Part shown: piece after piece, positions 1 through 7,720 of the stretch
Position numbering within the stretch: position 1 is the first letter of the stretch
Layout of the letters: each line of letters starts with the position of its first letter
Source: JBEBXQ01 sp040391535
GTDB lineage: Bacteria; Bacteroidota; Bacteroidia; Cytophagales; Spirosomataceae
DNA: 19,895 bases
Assembly: GCA_040391535.1 (NCBI GenBank)
Contig: JBEBXQ010000095.1
Coordinates: 1-19,895, forward strand
Direction: 5' to 3'
Notes under the pieces: generated by a model
The model's database searches: none
Seen by the model: only the letters and a program-made list of their open reading frames with translations
Told to the model about the DNA's origin: nothing
Program-made: the position numbers and the translations under genes

Positions 1-46
1 GTTCGACAATATCAGGATCATCGTCAACTACCAGTACTTTTTGCAT
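1..46 (-). CDS. Response regulator, N-terminal fragment (cut by window edge)
   Basis: The minus strand reads MQKVLVVDDDPDIVE before the window edge. This is the first beta strand and acidic pocket of a CheY-like receiver domain (VLVVDDDP), so the gene is probably a two-component response regulator. The output domain is outside the window. The start is ambiguous: in-frame ATGs also lie at 73 and 100, and the frame stays open to 151. I prefer 46 because receiver domains usually begin directly before the VLVVDD strand, and an AAGGGA sequence lies about 8 nt upstream of that ATG. It shares strand with the permease gene that ends at 297, but 250 bp separate them. Confidence 0.75.
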   Translation of the reverse strand, partial: MQKVLVVDDDPDIVE

Positions 47-296
47 TGCCGAATTCCCTTGTACATTACTCATATTCAAAATTTCATTTTTGCTTAACAT
101 GACAAAGTTAGGTTGCGTGACCTTCACTTGAGGGGGACTTGCTGAATATTAACACAAATTTAATATACAGTTCACTCTTTAATTTACTGATATTCAGGAA
201 TCAAAATACATTTTTCTGATTTTAATCAACTATTTATTCCCTTTCCCTATCAGAAAGCTACGGTCACGCTATCCGGCTAAATCCGGTCTTTTCTAT
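47..296 (-). promoter_or_regulatory. 250-bp upstream region of the response regulator with two -7-like boxes
   Basis: AT-rich non-coding stretch between the permease stop and the response-regulator start. On the minus strand two matches to the Bacteroidota -7 consensus TAnnTTTG occur: TAAATTTG at 162-155 and TAACTTTG at 110-103. Neither has a clear TTTG or TTG about 20 bp upstream, so both are tentative. I see no convincing intrinsic terminator for the permease gene here. Confidence 0.3.
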
Positions 297-1715
297 CTAT
301 TCTTCTCTTTTGTTCCTATTCTTCCCGATCAGATAATAAACCGGCACTCCGGTCAAAGCCAGAATCAGTCCGGGCCAGGTATAGCCGGGTTTGTAGATAA
401 TGAGCAATATACAAAACGCAGATCCCATCAGCATATACATCACAGGCAAGACCGGGTAGCCAAAAGCCTTATAGGGACGGGGGGCATCCGGTCGTTTCTT
501 TCTGAGGATGAAAATTCCGGCGATCGTCAGCATATAGAACAGAACCACAACAAAAGAAATCATATCCAGCAGATCTCCGTATCTGCCGCTCAGGCTCCAT
601 ATACCAGCGAATACACATTGTACCCAAAGGGCCGTTGCAGGTACGGAATGTTTATTAAGCTGGCCGGCACTTTTAAAAAACATACCGTCTTTTGCCATGG
701 AATAGTATACCCTGGCCCCGGCCAGAATCAGACCATTGCAGCATCCGAAAGTCGCTACCATAATCATAACCGCCATGATCACCGTACCAGCCTGCCCGAA
801 AATCGCATGTGAAGCAGCTACAGCAACGCGGTCCTTGTCGGCATGGGCGATATCATCCAGGGACAAAACCCCTGTATACATGAGATTGGTCAATACATAA
901 ATAACAGTTACAATCAGTGTTCCCAAAGCCAGACTCAAACCAATATTGCGCTGCGGATTTCTGATTTCTCCCGCTATAAACGTCACATTATTCCAGGCAT
1001 CACTGCTGAAAATGGATCCCACCATAGCCGCAGCGATAGCTCCCAGCGCCACAGCCGTTGTGTAGGATGAAAAGCTGCCGTCTGTATTCAGATGCTGCAG
1101 CGTCCAGGTTGTTTCAGAATGCCAGTTCTGCTGCCAGATTTCAGATTCAATAGCAAAAAGTCCGAAAAACACCAGGCCCAGTAAACTCAGTAGTTTTGCC
1201 AGTGTAAATGTGGTTTGAATCAGTTTTCCGCTGTTTACCCCCCGGGTATTGATGATCGTCAGCAGCAGAATAATGACAATAGACAAAACCTGAGCGGGTG
1301 ATACAGTCATAAAACCCAGATCAAGTAAAACCAGGTCCTCACTTAGCTGCGGAATGAGATAAGCGGTAAACTTGGCGAAAGCCACTCCTACAGCCGCGAT
1401 GGTAGCTGTCTGGATAATAGTGAACAGGCTCCATCCGTAAACAAAGCTGACAAGCGGGTTATACGCTTCTTTCAGATATACATACTGCCCCCCTGCTTTG
1501 GGAAACATAGCGCTCAGTTCACCATAGCTCAGGGCTGCGGTCAGTGTCATAAAACCGGTAATGACCCATACCAGCAATAACCAGCCTGCACTGCCCGTAT
1601 TCCGGACAATATCTGCACTGACAATAAAAATACCTGATCCGATCATGCTCCCAGCCACCAGCATGGTTGCATCCATTAATTTCAAGGAAGGTTTGAATTG
1701 GGTAGAATCTTTCAT
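297..1715 (-). CDS. APC-superfamily amino-acid permease
   Basis: A 472-residue polytopic inner-membrane protein with about 12 hydrophobic segments. The first segment carries the APC signature GSMIGSGIF (residues 22-30), the unwound substrate-binding stretch of TM1. The motif FPKAGGQYVYL follows around residues 71-81. Both are typical of the LAT/SLC7-like branch of the amino acid-polyamine-organocation superfamily (YfnA and SteT type). It most likely moves neutral or basic amino acids by proton symport or exchange. The substrate cannot be read from sequence. Length is normal for the family. The gene lies 73 bp behind the lipoprotein gene on the same strand. Between them is only a short hairpin, so read-through is possible. 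Confidence 0.9.
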   Translation of the reverse strand: MKDSTQFKPSLKLMDATMLVAGSMIGSGIFIVSADIVRNTGSAGWLLLVWVITGFMTLTAALSYGELSAMFPKAGGQYVYLKEAYNPLVSFVYGWSLFTIIQTATIAAVGVAFAKFTAYLIPQLSEDLVLLDLGFMTVSPAQVLSIVIILLLTIINTRGVNSGKLIQTTFTLAKLLSLLGLVFFGLFAIESEIWQQNWHSETTWTLQHLNTDGSFSSYTTAVALGAIAAAMVGSIFSSDAWNNVTFIAGEIRNPQRNIGLSLALGTLIVTVIYVLTNLMYTGVLSLDDIAHADKDRVAVAASHAIFGQAGTVIMAVMIMVATFGCCNGLILAGARVYYSMAKDGMFFKSAGQLNKHSVPATALWVQCVFAGIWSLSGRYGDLLDMISFVVVLFYMLTIAGIFILRKKRPDAPRPYKAFGYPVLPVMYMLMGSAFCILLIIYKPGYTWPGLILALTGVPVYYLIGKNRNKREE

Positions 1716-1775
1716 ATAAGTAAGGATTCAGTAATAAAAGGGTTTGGATTATTGGTTGCTAATTTAAGTAGTAGA

Positions 1776-1790
1776 AACGGATTTTCCGTT
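1776..1790 (-). terminator. Weak hairpin at the lipoprotein gene stop
   Basis: Six perfect pairs (AACGGA / TCCGTT, 3-nt loop) overlap the stop codon of the lipoprotein gene. On the minus strand it is followed by GTTTCTAC rather than a T-run, so it is at best a poor intrinsic terminator or a 3'-end processing hairpin. Confidence 0.25.
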
Positions 1791-2625
1791 ATCTTCCGCG
1801 ATAGGAGAGTTTAAAAACAGTTCGCTGCTCATTGGTGATCAGCAACTCATCCTGATTCAGATACAGGATAGCTTCTGTTTGTTTTCTGACCATTTTCAGA
1901 CAGCCGGCAGGTGATTTGAAATCAATCTTACCGTTGCTTATATCAAAAAACAATAGTTTTCCATAGGTCAGCAACACGAATTCCTTGCCGTCAGGGCTTA
2001 TATCCGCAGAGGTTACTTGTCCGTTGATGGTAATCTGATCCAGTAATTCAGCTATAAAAACACCCGGCTTTGCCGGAAGCCGGTATAGCCTGACCAGGCC
2101 TCCATTCATTTCAGGGGATTTTGTAAACAGATAGAGATAATCTTCTGAATAGAAAAAAGCTTCGCAATCTTCTCTGCCGGCAGGATTGCTTTCTGAGGGT
2201 TCATAGCTGAAATGAATCGTTCCGGTCAGTTCTGACTGATTATTGAGGATATAAATCTGAACACTTTCCCGGTTGAAACTGTTGTTGCCGGTATCGCCTA
2301 TGTACAACTCCCCCTCACGTCCTGAGGATAAATCTTCCCAGTCATGGTTGGCAACATTCCGGATTTCCTTTGTATCCATTATATTGCCTGCTGAATTTAT
2401 TTCAAAAAGATCTGTACCACCTCCGCTGTCATTTATCGTCCAATATGTATTTTTGTTACCGGTGAGCGCCAACCCAGAACTCTCTCCGATACCCTTTGAA
2501 AGTTTACCTGCTCTTTGAACCTGATATTTGGAATTAACTTTAATGAAATTGTTATCTTTCTTTTCAATAACACATCCACAAAGCGAGGTTTTCAGCAGAA
2601 ACCAGACATAAAATAACTTAACCAT
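1789..2625 (-). CDS. Predicted lipoprotein with propeller-like WxxNDSGG/DWEDL repeats; function unknown
   Basis: A 278-residue protein read from the ATG at 2625. The frame also opens at an upstream TTG (2652), but starting at 2625 places a short hydrophobic signal and a plausible lipobox (L15-C-G-C18) at the N terminus, followed by a polar tether. The body carries the conserved-looking blocks ESSGL (48-52), WTINDSGGG (62-70), HDWEDL (94-99), YIGDTGNN (108-115), EDCEAFF (152-158) and SADISPDGK. These resemble blades of a beta-propeller family of secreted proteins with the same W.xNDSG...DWED...GD.GDN pattern. I do not know a function. The exported location is inferred from the lipobox. The start codon shares bases with the divergent AI-2E transporter gene, so the two may be co-regulated. 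Confidence 0.75.
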   Translation of the reverse strand: MVKLFYVWFLLKTSLCGCVIEKKDNNFIKVNSKYQVQRAGKLSKGIGESSGLALTGNKNTYWTINDSGGGTDLFEINSAGNIMDTKEIRNVANHDWEDLSSGREGELYIGDTGNNSFNRESVQIYILNNQSELTGTIHFSYEPSESNPAGREDCEAFFYSEDYLYLFTKSPEMNGGLVRLYRLPAKPGVFIAELLDQITINGQVTSADISPDGKEFVLLTYGKLLFFDISNGKIDFKSPAGCLKMVRKQTEAILYLNQDELLITNEQRTVFKLSYRGR

Positions 2626-3835
2626 GAACAGAATAGAAAATTCAACAAACAAAAGTATTCATTTCCCTTTCTATGTAAAACTTGCCTGTTCACTGGTTAG
2701 TATTATCTGCATCACTTATATATTATCGTTACTGGGTGATATTGTTGTTCCTATTGCTTATTCGGCCCTGTTTTCAATTCTGCTTCATCCGATCTGTCAG
2801 AAGCTCGAAAAATGGGGGTTTCATCGGATTCTTGCCATTTTAGTCAGTATTCTGGTTTTACTGCTTATCATTTCCGGGATTATCTTTCTGGTCTCTATGC
2901 AGATTTCAAAATTTGCCAATGATATCCCTACGTTCGTGAATAAGTTTGAAATCATGATCGAGCAGGCCCTGACATTAGGCGAAAGGTATCTTGACATCAG
3001 CAGAAGTGATCAGGTTTCGGAGCTCAAAAAGTATTTCGTCAATCTGCTGGGAGAAAGTAAAAATTTCCTTTTAGGCACCGTAGTAGCCACCACAGGTACG
3101 ATTTCCAATGCTGCGCTGGTCCCCATTTATATATTCTTTTTCCTATTGTACCGCGACTTCTTCCGTATCTTCTTTCACAAAGCATTTAAGAGTGTCAATA
3201 ATCAGGAAATTGATAAAATACTCCGCCGGATTTATTCGGTTATCCAGAGTTATCTTGTCGGGCTCATTCTGGTAATCGGGATTGTGGCTGCCCTTAATAC
3301 AGTCGGGTTGCTGATTCTGGGTGTCGAGTACGCATTTTTCTTCGGTGTTTTTGCCGCCTTTCTGATTCTGATTCCTTATATAGGTATTTTTATCGGCTCC
3401 ATCTTACCCGCTGTGATGAGCCTTGTTACACAGGACTCTCCCTGGCAGGCAGTGGGTATTATCGGCGTTATGGCTTTTGTACAGTTTCTGGAGGGAAATT
3501 TCATTACGCCCAATATTGTGGGATCAAAAGTCAGCGTTAACCCGCTGGCCGCGATTCTCGTGTTATTCCTGGGAGGAAAGTTGTGGGGAATTTCCGGTTT
3601 GATTCTGGCATTGCCCCTTACAGCCTGTCTCAAGGTGGTAATGGATGCCGTGCCCTCACTTGAGCCATTCGGATTTCTGATCGGAGATGCCGATGCCAAA
3701 GTATTGAAAGATGAACCTTTGATAGCCAACGACAGAAATCCTGTGAAGCGAAGGCCCAAGCGCAGAAAGAAACCGCGGACACCGAACCCTGCGGGGGATA
3801 ATAACCCTGCCAAGCCTGATCAGCCGGCTGTATAA
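2624..3835 (+). CDS. AI-2E family transporter (PF01594-type membrane protein)
   Basis: A 403-residue polytopic membrane protein. The N-terminal pair of helices (about residues 17-55) is followed by the short break HPICQKLEKWGFHRILAIL typical of the AI-2E/PerM/TqsA family. A soluble central section lies around residues 95-150. The C-terminal half holds the family core, including PYIGIFIGSILPA and FLEGNFITPNIVGSKVSVNP with the conserved P.I.G. pattern near residues 290-310. Family members export or exchange small solutes, and some act as sodium/proton antiporters; AI-2 transport should not be assumed. The last 35 residues are a basic, proline-rich cytoplasmic tail (KRRPKRRKKPR), which is longer than usual. 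A strong terminator follows 2 nt after the stop. Confidence 0.9.
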   Translation: MNRIENSTNKSIHFPFYVKLACSLVSIICITYILSLLGDIVVPIAYSALFSILLHPICQKLEKWGFHRILAILVSILVLLLIISGIIFLVSMQISKFANDIPTFVNKFEIMIEQALTLGERYLDISRSDQVSELKKYFVNLLGESKNFLLGTVVATTGTISNAALVPIYIFFFLLYRDFFRIFFHKAFKSVNNQEIDKILRRIYSVIQSYLVGLILVIGIVAALNTVGLLILGVEYAFFFGVFAAFLILIPYIGIFIGSILPAVMSLVTQDSPWQAVGIIGVMAFVQFLEGNFITPNIVGSKVSVNPLAAILVLFLGGKLWGISGLILALPLTACLKVVMDAVPSLEPFGFLIGDADAKVLKDEPLIANDRNPVKRRPKRRKKPRTPNPAGDNNPAKPDQPAV

Positions 3836-3837
3836 AC

Positions 3838-3873
3838 AAAAAATGGCTTCCGGTTACCCGGGAGCCATTTTTT
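3838..3873. terminator. Bidirectional intrinsic terminator
   Basis: A 16-bp stem (3838-3853 with 3858-3873, one G-U pair, TTAC loop) with an A-run on the left and a T-run on the right. It therefore works for both convergent units: the AI-2E gene on + and the two barrel genes on -. It starts 2 nt after one stop codon and lies 13 nt from the other. Confidence 0.9.
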
Positions 3874-3886
3874 GTTTTGTTCAGGA

Positions 3887-4570
3887 TCAATATTTACATA
3901 CAATTTTATAGAAAGTATAACTTACCGAGAACCTCAGATAATGATACATATCTTTGGTGGACGGGTCTCCCTGAGCAGATGGGTTGAGGTTTCCGTCTGT
4001 ATCCCCAAGGTTATCCAGAGAATCTGTAAATGTTTTCCGGCTGCCGAATTCAATGCCTACACTCCAGGGACGTTTTATCTGGTATTTAACCCCTACACCA
4101 AAAGGGATAACCATTCCACTGGTGGAATAACTGCCGGTTTTAGGGGACGGATTAAATAGCATATATCCCAACCCTCCGAATAAATAAGGTGTCCAGTTAA
4201 TCGCGCTTCGTTTTTCAACATAATCCAGGAAGTTATACTCTGCTACCAGGCTACCTTCCATGACTGTACTCTTGAAGGAAAGGTTGCGCGCCTGATGCTG
4301 AGGATCATCGCTGAAACGATCTTCAGCCTTCACACCTCCTCCGGCAACTTCCGCTCTGAAAGTAAGCGGCTTGCTGATATTATACCTGAAAAAAGCACTT
4401 GCGGCCGGTCGCGAAAAACGAAGCTTGTATTGCTGCGTAAGATCACCGGTATAGTTCATTGTTCCCAGTCCTGCCCCTATTTCAATTTTCTGTCCGTAAG
4501 TATACAGATGCAGAAAGGAAAAGAGGGCAATCAGGAAAAGAGGTGGGTGATTCAATCTTGTAAACGACAT
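3887..4570 (-). CDS. Outer-membrane beta-barrel protein, DUF6089-like (short form)
   Basis: A 227-residue exported protein. A signal peptide (hydrophobic residues about 10-24, cleavage probably after TYG or GQ at 25-27) is followed by alternating beta strands rich in aromatic and Gly residues. Typical markers are EIGAGLGTMNYTGDL, a PYLFGGLGYMLFNP strand in the middle, and PFGVGVKYQI near residue 160. These match the DUF6089/outer-membrane beta-barrel family common in Bacteroidota, with the core order GxxNYxGD, PYxFxGxGxxxxNP and IPFGxGxxYxI. It is second in a two-gene unit, 15 nt behind a longer paralogue, and ends at the bidirectional terminator. Function is unknown; a structural or pore role in the outer membrane is inferred. 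Confidence 0.85.
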   Translation of the reverse strand: MSFTRLNHPPLFLIALFSFLHLYTYGQKIEIGAGLGTMNYTGDLTQQYKLRFSRPAASAFFRYNISKPLTFRAEVAGGGVKAEDRFSDDPQHQARNLSFKSTVMEGSLVAEYNFLDYVEKRSAINWTPYLFGGLGYMLFNPSPKTGSYSTSGMVIPFGVGVKYQIKRPWSVGIEFGSRKTFTDSLDNLGDTDGNLNPSAQGDPSTKDMYHYLRFSVSYTFYKIVCKY

Positions 4571-4585
4571 AAACAGTTTATCGCT

Positions 4586-5542
4586 TTAGTATCTGATAGG
4601 CGGGCATTTGATCGGACTTCCGATAACGTAATGTACCGAAATCGTACCCAGTAAATAAGTATCAGCTCTGTTAGGTGTGCCACCTCTTTGTGTTCCGGGG
4701 GCACCTTCAGGAGAACCAAGATAGGCCGAACGGTCTTTTAGCTTACGGGCGGTTACTGCCTCCTGAGACCTGTTTGCCATCATCTGAGCTTCGGGAGTCA
4801 ATAAAGCAGGATCAGCATAGCTTCCTTTCACGTCATCAAGGTAATCTGAAGTAGTGAATCTGAAACCCAGCTCGGCCGATACATCAAATCGTTCATTGAT
4901 TTTATAACGAGCCCCGATTCCAAAGGGTATAGCCAGATTCACTACCGAATAAGGATCTTCATAACCCGGATTCCCCTGCCCTTCCGTATTAAGTGGCTTG
5001 AGTTTTACCCAATCACTTTTTGTATAGCCTTCCACACCTTCCGCGGGAAGCCTGGCCATCGGATTATGGGCGATCAGCCCGATTCCTGCAAAAACATACG
5101 GACTGAAAACCGGTCTCCGGTCAGAAGTTCTGTTATCCGGAATAATCTTAAAAATCCCGACAGCTGAAAATTCCTTTATATCGTTACGGAAATGCAGGTT
5201 ACGATCAAGATACTGCACTACATTTCTCGGTCCTTTGATATTCATGGTATAGTCATCACCTGCAATCCTCGCCCAGGTAAAAGCAGCTCTTGCAGCCAGC
5301 CGGGGAGAAAAATGATAGGTATAATTACCGGTCACGTTCCACCTCATCATCCTGAAGGTTGAGGCGAAAGGCCTGCTGTAACCCGCCATATCACCATAAT
5401 AACTGGCCGTACCGATCCCAAGCCCAGCAGTTGAATACGGAATAAAATGCGTTTTAAAACTTTGTGCATTCGATTCAAATCCGTTTACAATACTGATTGC
5501 GGCCACCAGCAGTGCGGATGGTATCCAATTCTTGATTCTCAT
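4586..5542 (-). CDS. Outer-membrane beta-barrel protein, DUF6089-like (long form)
   Basis: A 318-residue protein when read from the ATG at 5542. An in-frame ATG six codons earlier (5560) exists, but AGGAGG at 5554-5549 lies 6 nt ahead of the 5542 ATG and supports the shorter form. A signal peptide ends near SNAQ. The barrel core then shows GLGIGTASYYGDM, PYVFAGIGLIAHNP and IPFGIGARYKI. A C-terminal extension, SDYLDDV...DPALL followed by LKDRSAYLGSPEG and TQRGG, is shared with the barrel gene at 19157 and is the hallmark of the longer DUF6089-like proteins. It heads a two-gene unit with the short paralogue. The biochemical role is unknown. Confidence 0.87.
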   Translation of the reverse strand: MRIKNWIPSALLVAAISIVNGFESNAQSFKTHFIPYSTAGLGIGTASYYGDMAGYSRPFASTFRMMRWNVTGNYTYHFSPRLAARAAFTWARIAGDDYTMNIKGPRNVVQYLDRNLHFRNDIKEFSAVGIFKIIPDNRTSDRRPVFSPYVFAGIGLIAHNPMARLPAEGVEGYTKSDWVKLKPLNTEGQGNPGYEDPYSVVNLAIPFGIGARYKINERFDVSAELGFRFTTSDYLDDVKGSYADPALLTPEAQMMANRSQEAVTARKLKDRSAYLGSPEGAPGTQRGGTPNRADTYLLGTISVHYVIGSPIKCPPIRY

Positions 5543-5548
5543 TAAAAA

Positions 5549-5554
5549 CCTCCT
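5549..5554 (-). promoter_or_regulatory. Strong Shine-Dalgarno that decides the barrel start
   Basis: AGGAGG on the minus strand, 6 nt before the ATG at 5542. It lies inside the reading frame opened by the alternative ATG at 5560. Strong SD sequences are uncommon in Bacteroidota, so this supports 5542 as the real start. Confidence 0.6.
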
Positions 5555-5580
5555 ATTCATAAATTTTTCTGAAATTTCTG

Positions 5581-5588
5581 CAAAAGTA
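5581..5588 (-). promoter_or_regulatory. Candidate -7 element for the barrel operon
   Basis: The minus strand reads TACTTTTG, a full match to TAnnTTTG. It would place transcription start near 5574, about 30 nt ahead of the ATG at 5542. No TTG lies at the ideal 19-21 bp upstream; the nearest is 24 bp away. Confidence 0.45.
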
Positions 5589-5610
5589 ACCAGTTCGTTC
5601 CTAAATGACT

Positions 5611-5660
5611 GACAATTGTTGCAATTTCAACGCACAAATTATCAGTTTATTGGAATTGTC
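5611..5660. promoter_or_regulatory. Candidate operator between divergent operons
   Basis: Two nested dyads are visible. The first is a 14-bp near-palindrome GTTGCAATTTCAAC (5618-5631, 6 of 7 pairs match around a central AATT). The second is a GACAATT (5611-5617) / AATTGTC (5654-5660) inverted repeat. Both lie between the two candidate divergent promoters and could bind a regulator of either operon. The regulator is unknown. Confidence 0.3.
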
Positions 5661-5718
5661 TATTTTTAATTTACGATGAAGTTCTTCACAAATAAGGAGG
5701 AAACCATAGTAAAAGTCT

Positions 5719-5726
5719 TATTTTTG
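5719..5726 (+). promoter_or_regulatory. Candidate -7 element for the ABC operon
   Basis: TATTTTTG matches TAnnTTTG and would give a start near 5733, about 23 nt before the ATG at 5756. No TTTG or TTG is visible 19-21 bp upstream, so the box may depend on an activator or be wrong. Confidence 0.4.
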
Positions 5727-5755
5727 TATGATATCGCCAAAGTTTGACATTTTTT

Positions 5756-6397
5756 ATGATTTCCTGTAAAAACCTGCAATATTCTTACCCTTCGCAAACC
5801 TCAGTCCCGGCACGAATTCTGAATTTCCCGGATTTCACTTGTGAGAATGATGAAACGTTACTGATTCTCGGCAATTCAGGTCGTGGAAAAACAACATTAC
5901 TGCACCTGATCGGCCTGATCCTGAAACCTCAGTCTGGCACCATTGTCATTGACCATCAGGAAGTACAGCAATTATCTCCTCAGGAATTGACGGCTGTCAG
6001 AGCTGCCAAGATCGGTATTATCTATCAGCGCCCGCACTTTGTAAATGCGCTCAATGTACTGGAAAACCTTCTACTGGCAAACTACCTGGCGTCCAAAAAA
6101 GAAAACAGAGAGCATGCTGAGTTTCTGGCAGAACAACTTGGTTTCCAGGATCACCTGAATAAGAAACCACATCAGCTAAGTCTGGGAGAACAGCAGCGGG
6201 TAAGCATTGCACGCTCGCTGATCAACACTCCTTCACTGTTACTTGCTGACGAACCCACCTCCAGCCTGGATGATGAAAACTGCAGCCGGGTGATTGATTT
6301 ACTAAAAAAGCAATCCGGTAAAATAGGTGCCAGCCTGGTAGTAGTGACCCACGACCAGCGGCTCAAAAATGAATTTTCAAACCAAATTACGTTATAA
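5756..6397 (+). CDS. ABC transporter ATP-binding subunit, LolD/MacB-like
   Basis: A 213-residue nucleotide-binding domain with every ABC motif: Walker A GNSGRGKT (39-46), Q-loop Gln91 in IYQRPHF, signature LSLGEQQ (141-147), Walker B LLLADE (161-166) with D-loop SSLDD, and switch His199 in VVTHDQ. It belongs to the LolD/MacB/FtsE group that works with FtsX-type permeases and acts as a mechanotransmitter rather than a channel. The frame opens at a TTG (5744), but the ATG at 5756 gives the better N terminus (MISCKNLQYSY). Only 11 nt separate it from the permease gene. The operon context (His-rich permease, DUF3299-like protein) suggests a role linked to metal supply, inferred by comparison with zinc-controlled operons. 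Confidence 0.9.
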   Translation: MISCKNLQYSYPSQTSVPARILNFPDFTCENDETLLILGNSGRGKTTLLHLIGLILKPQSGTIVIDHQEVQQLSPQELTAVRAAKIGIIYQRPHFVNALNVLENLLLANYLASKKENREHAEFLAEQLGFQDHLNKKPHQLSLGEQQRVSIARSLINTPSLLLADEPTSSLDDENCSRVIDLLKKQSGKIGASLVVVTHDQRLKNEFSNQITL

Positions 6398-6408
6398 CCC
6401 TGTCAGGA

Positions 6409-7671
6409 ATGAATCTGTTAAAAATCAGTTGGTCCAACCTGAAAGATAAAAAATCAGCCAGCACGCTGAGTATTTTGCTTTTATCTCTCGGCATAGGACT
6501 CATTTCACTGCTATTACTGCTCAATCGTCAGCTGGATTCGCAGTTTAAAAAGAATATCAAGGGCATTGACATGGTAGTGGGCGCGAAAGGCAGCCCGTTA
6601 CAATTAATTCTGTCCAGCATTTACCAGATCGACTCCCCTACGGGCAATGTAAAACTGGATGAAGTAAATTCCCTGAGGAGTAACCCATTCGTCAAAACGG
6701 TAATACCGCTTTCGATGGGCGATTCTTATCGCGGTTTCCGGATTGTGGGTACCACAGAAGAATATCCCGCGCATTTTGAAGCTATGGTGAAAACTGGTGA
6801 CCTGTTCAGCGAAGTGCTTGAAGTGACTGTCGGAAGTAAAGTAGCGGAAAGCGCCGGACTAAGCATTGGTGATACATTCGAAAGTTCGCACGGTCTGGAT
6901 GGTGCAGGTGATACCCATGGTGACAACAAATATGTAGTAAAGGGAGTATTTGAGCAATCGGGTACGGTAATTGATCAGTTAATACTGACCGGTATTGAAA
7001 GTATCTGGGCTATTCATGATCATCCTGAAGAAGAACACACCCATGACGACAATGAAGCAGCGCATCACCATGGTGAAGATGAAGAACATAGTCATGATGA
7101 GCATGACCATCACCATGAAGAAACCGCAAAAGAAGTAACCAGCGCACTGATCACCTTCCGTAATCCGATGGGATTGATTGCGTTACCGCGGCAGATCAAT
7201 GAAAACACCAATATGCAGGCCGCATTGCCCAGCATAGAAATCAACCGGTTATTTTCACTGCTTGGTGTAGGCATTGACACGCTGAAAGCAATTGCCCTGA
7301 TCATCATTATCATTGCGGGCATCAGTGTGTTTATTTCTCTTTACAATTCACTGAAAGAACGGAAATATGAAATGGCCCTGATGTTGTCCATGGGAGCCAC
7401 CCGTCTACGGCTTTTCCTGTTATTATTATCAGAAGGCCTGATTCTGGCAGTGATAGGATTTCTGACCGGTATTGTCTTAAGCCGGATAGGCATGTATTTC
7501 TTTAATCTGGCAGCGGAAAAGGATTACCATTATTCAATGGCCAATTTCAGTGTATTACCGGAAGAGCTCACTTTACTGGCCGGGGCCCTTCTACTTGGAA
7601 TACTGGCAGCCCTTATTCCATCGTTAAGCATATACAGAATTAACATTTCCAGAACTCTGGCAGAAGATTAA
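6409..7671 (+). CDS. FtsX/MacB-type ABC permease with histidine-rich periplasmic insert
   Basis: A 420-residue permease with the MacB/LolC topology: one N-terminal TM helix (about 19-38), a large periplasmic domain (about 40-288), then three C-terminal helices (about 290-312, 332-360 and 386-408). The cytoplasmic coupling motif YEMALMLSMGATR (about 320-332) is typical of FtsX domains. The periplasmic domain opens with the usual IDMVVGAKGSPLQL block. Between residues 203 and 236 it carries an Asp/Glu/His tract with 13 histidines (nt 7015-7116). Such tracts commonly bind Zn, Ni or Co. The partner ATPase is encoded 11 nt upstream and an exported DUF3299-like protein 49 nt downstream. I infer that the complex works on an envelope metal or metalloprotein step. 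True lipoprotein transport (LolCDE) is the alternative. Confidence 0.9.
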   Translation: MNLLKISWSNLKDKKSASTLSILLLSLGIGLISLLLLLNRQLDSQFKKNIKGIDMVVGAKGSPLQLILSSIYQIDSPTGNVKLDEVNSLRSNPFVKTVIPLSMGDSYRGFRIVGTTEEYPAHFEAMVKTGDLFSEVLEVTVGSKVAESAGLSIGDTFESSHGLDGAGDTHGDNKYVVKGVFEQSGTVIDQLILTGIESIWAIHDHPEEEHTHDDNEAAHHHGEDEEHSHDEHDHHHEETAKEVTSALITFRNPMGLIALPRQINENTNMQAALPSIEINRLFSLLGVGIDTLKAIALIIIIIAGISVFISLYNSLKERKYEMALMLSMGATRLRLFLLLLSEGLILAVIGFLTGIVLSRIGMYFFNLAAEKDYHYSMANFSVLPEELTLLAGALLLGILAALIPSLSIYRINISRTLAED

Positions 7672-7720
7672 TTGTTATATTCGTTCCGGAAACCAATCTT
7701 TTTTATTGAAAACCACCTGA

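Noticed and set aside
255..285. Repeated ATCCGG copies near the permease stop, considered as a terminator
   Set aside because: Only a 4-bp stem can form and no T-run follows on the minus strand.
2626..2652. Upstream TTG start extending the lipoprotein by nine residues
   Set aside because: It would run into the AI-2E coding region, uses a rare start and buries the lipoprotein signal; the ATG at 2625 fits better.
3376..3813. 145-codon minus-strand frame under the AI-2E gene
   Set aside because: Composition is that of an antisense shadow; no recognisable motif, and it lies fully within a well-supported gene.
2624..3835. Naming the AI-2E family protein as an AI-2 exporter (TqsA)
   Set aside because: The family name is historical and covers several transport roles; nothing in this sequence shows AI-2 specificity.
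5744..5755. TTG start for the ABC ATPase
   Set aside because: Four extra residues MTFF have no family support; the ATG at 5756 gives the normal N terminus.
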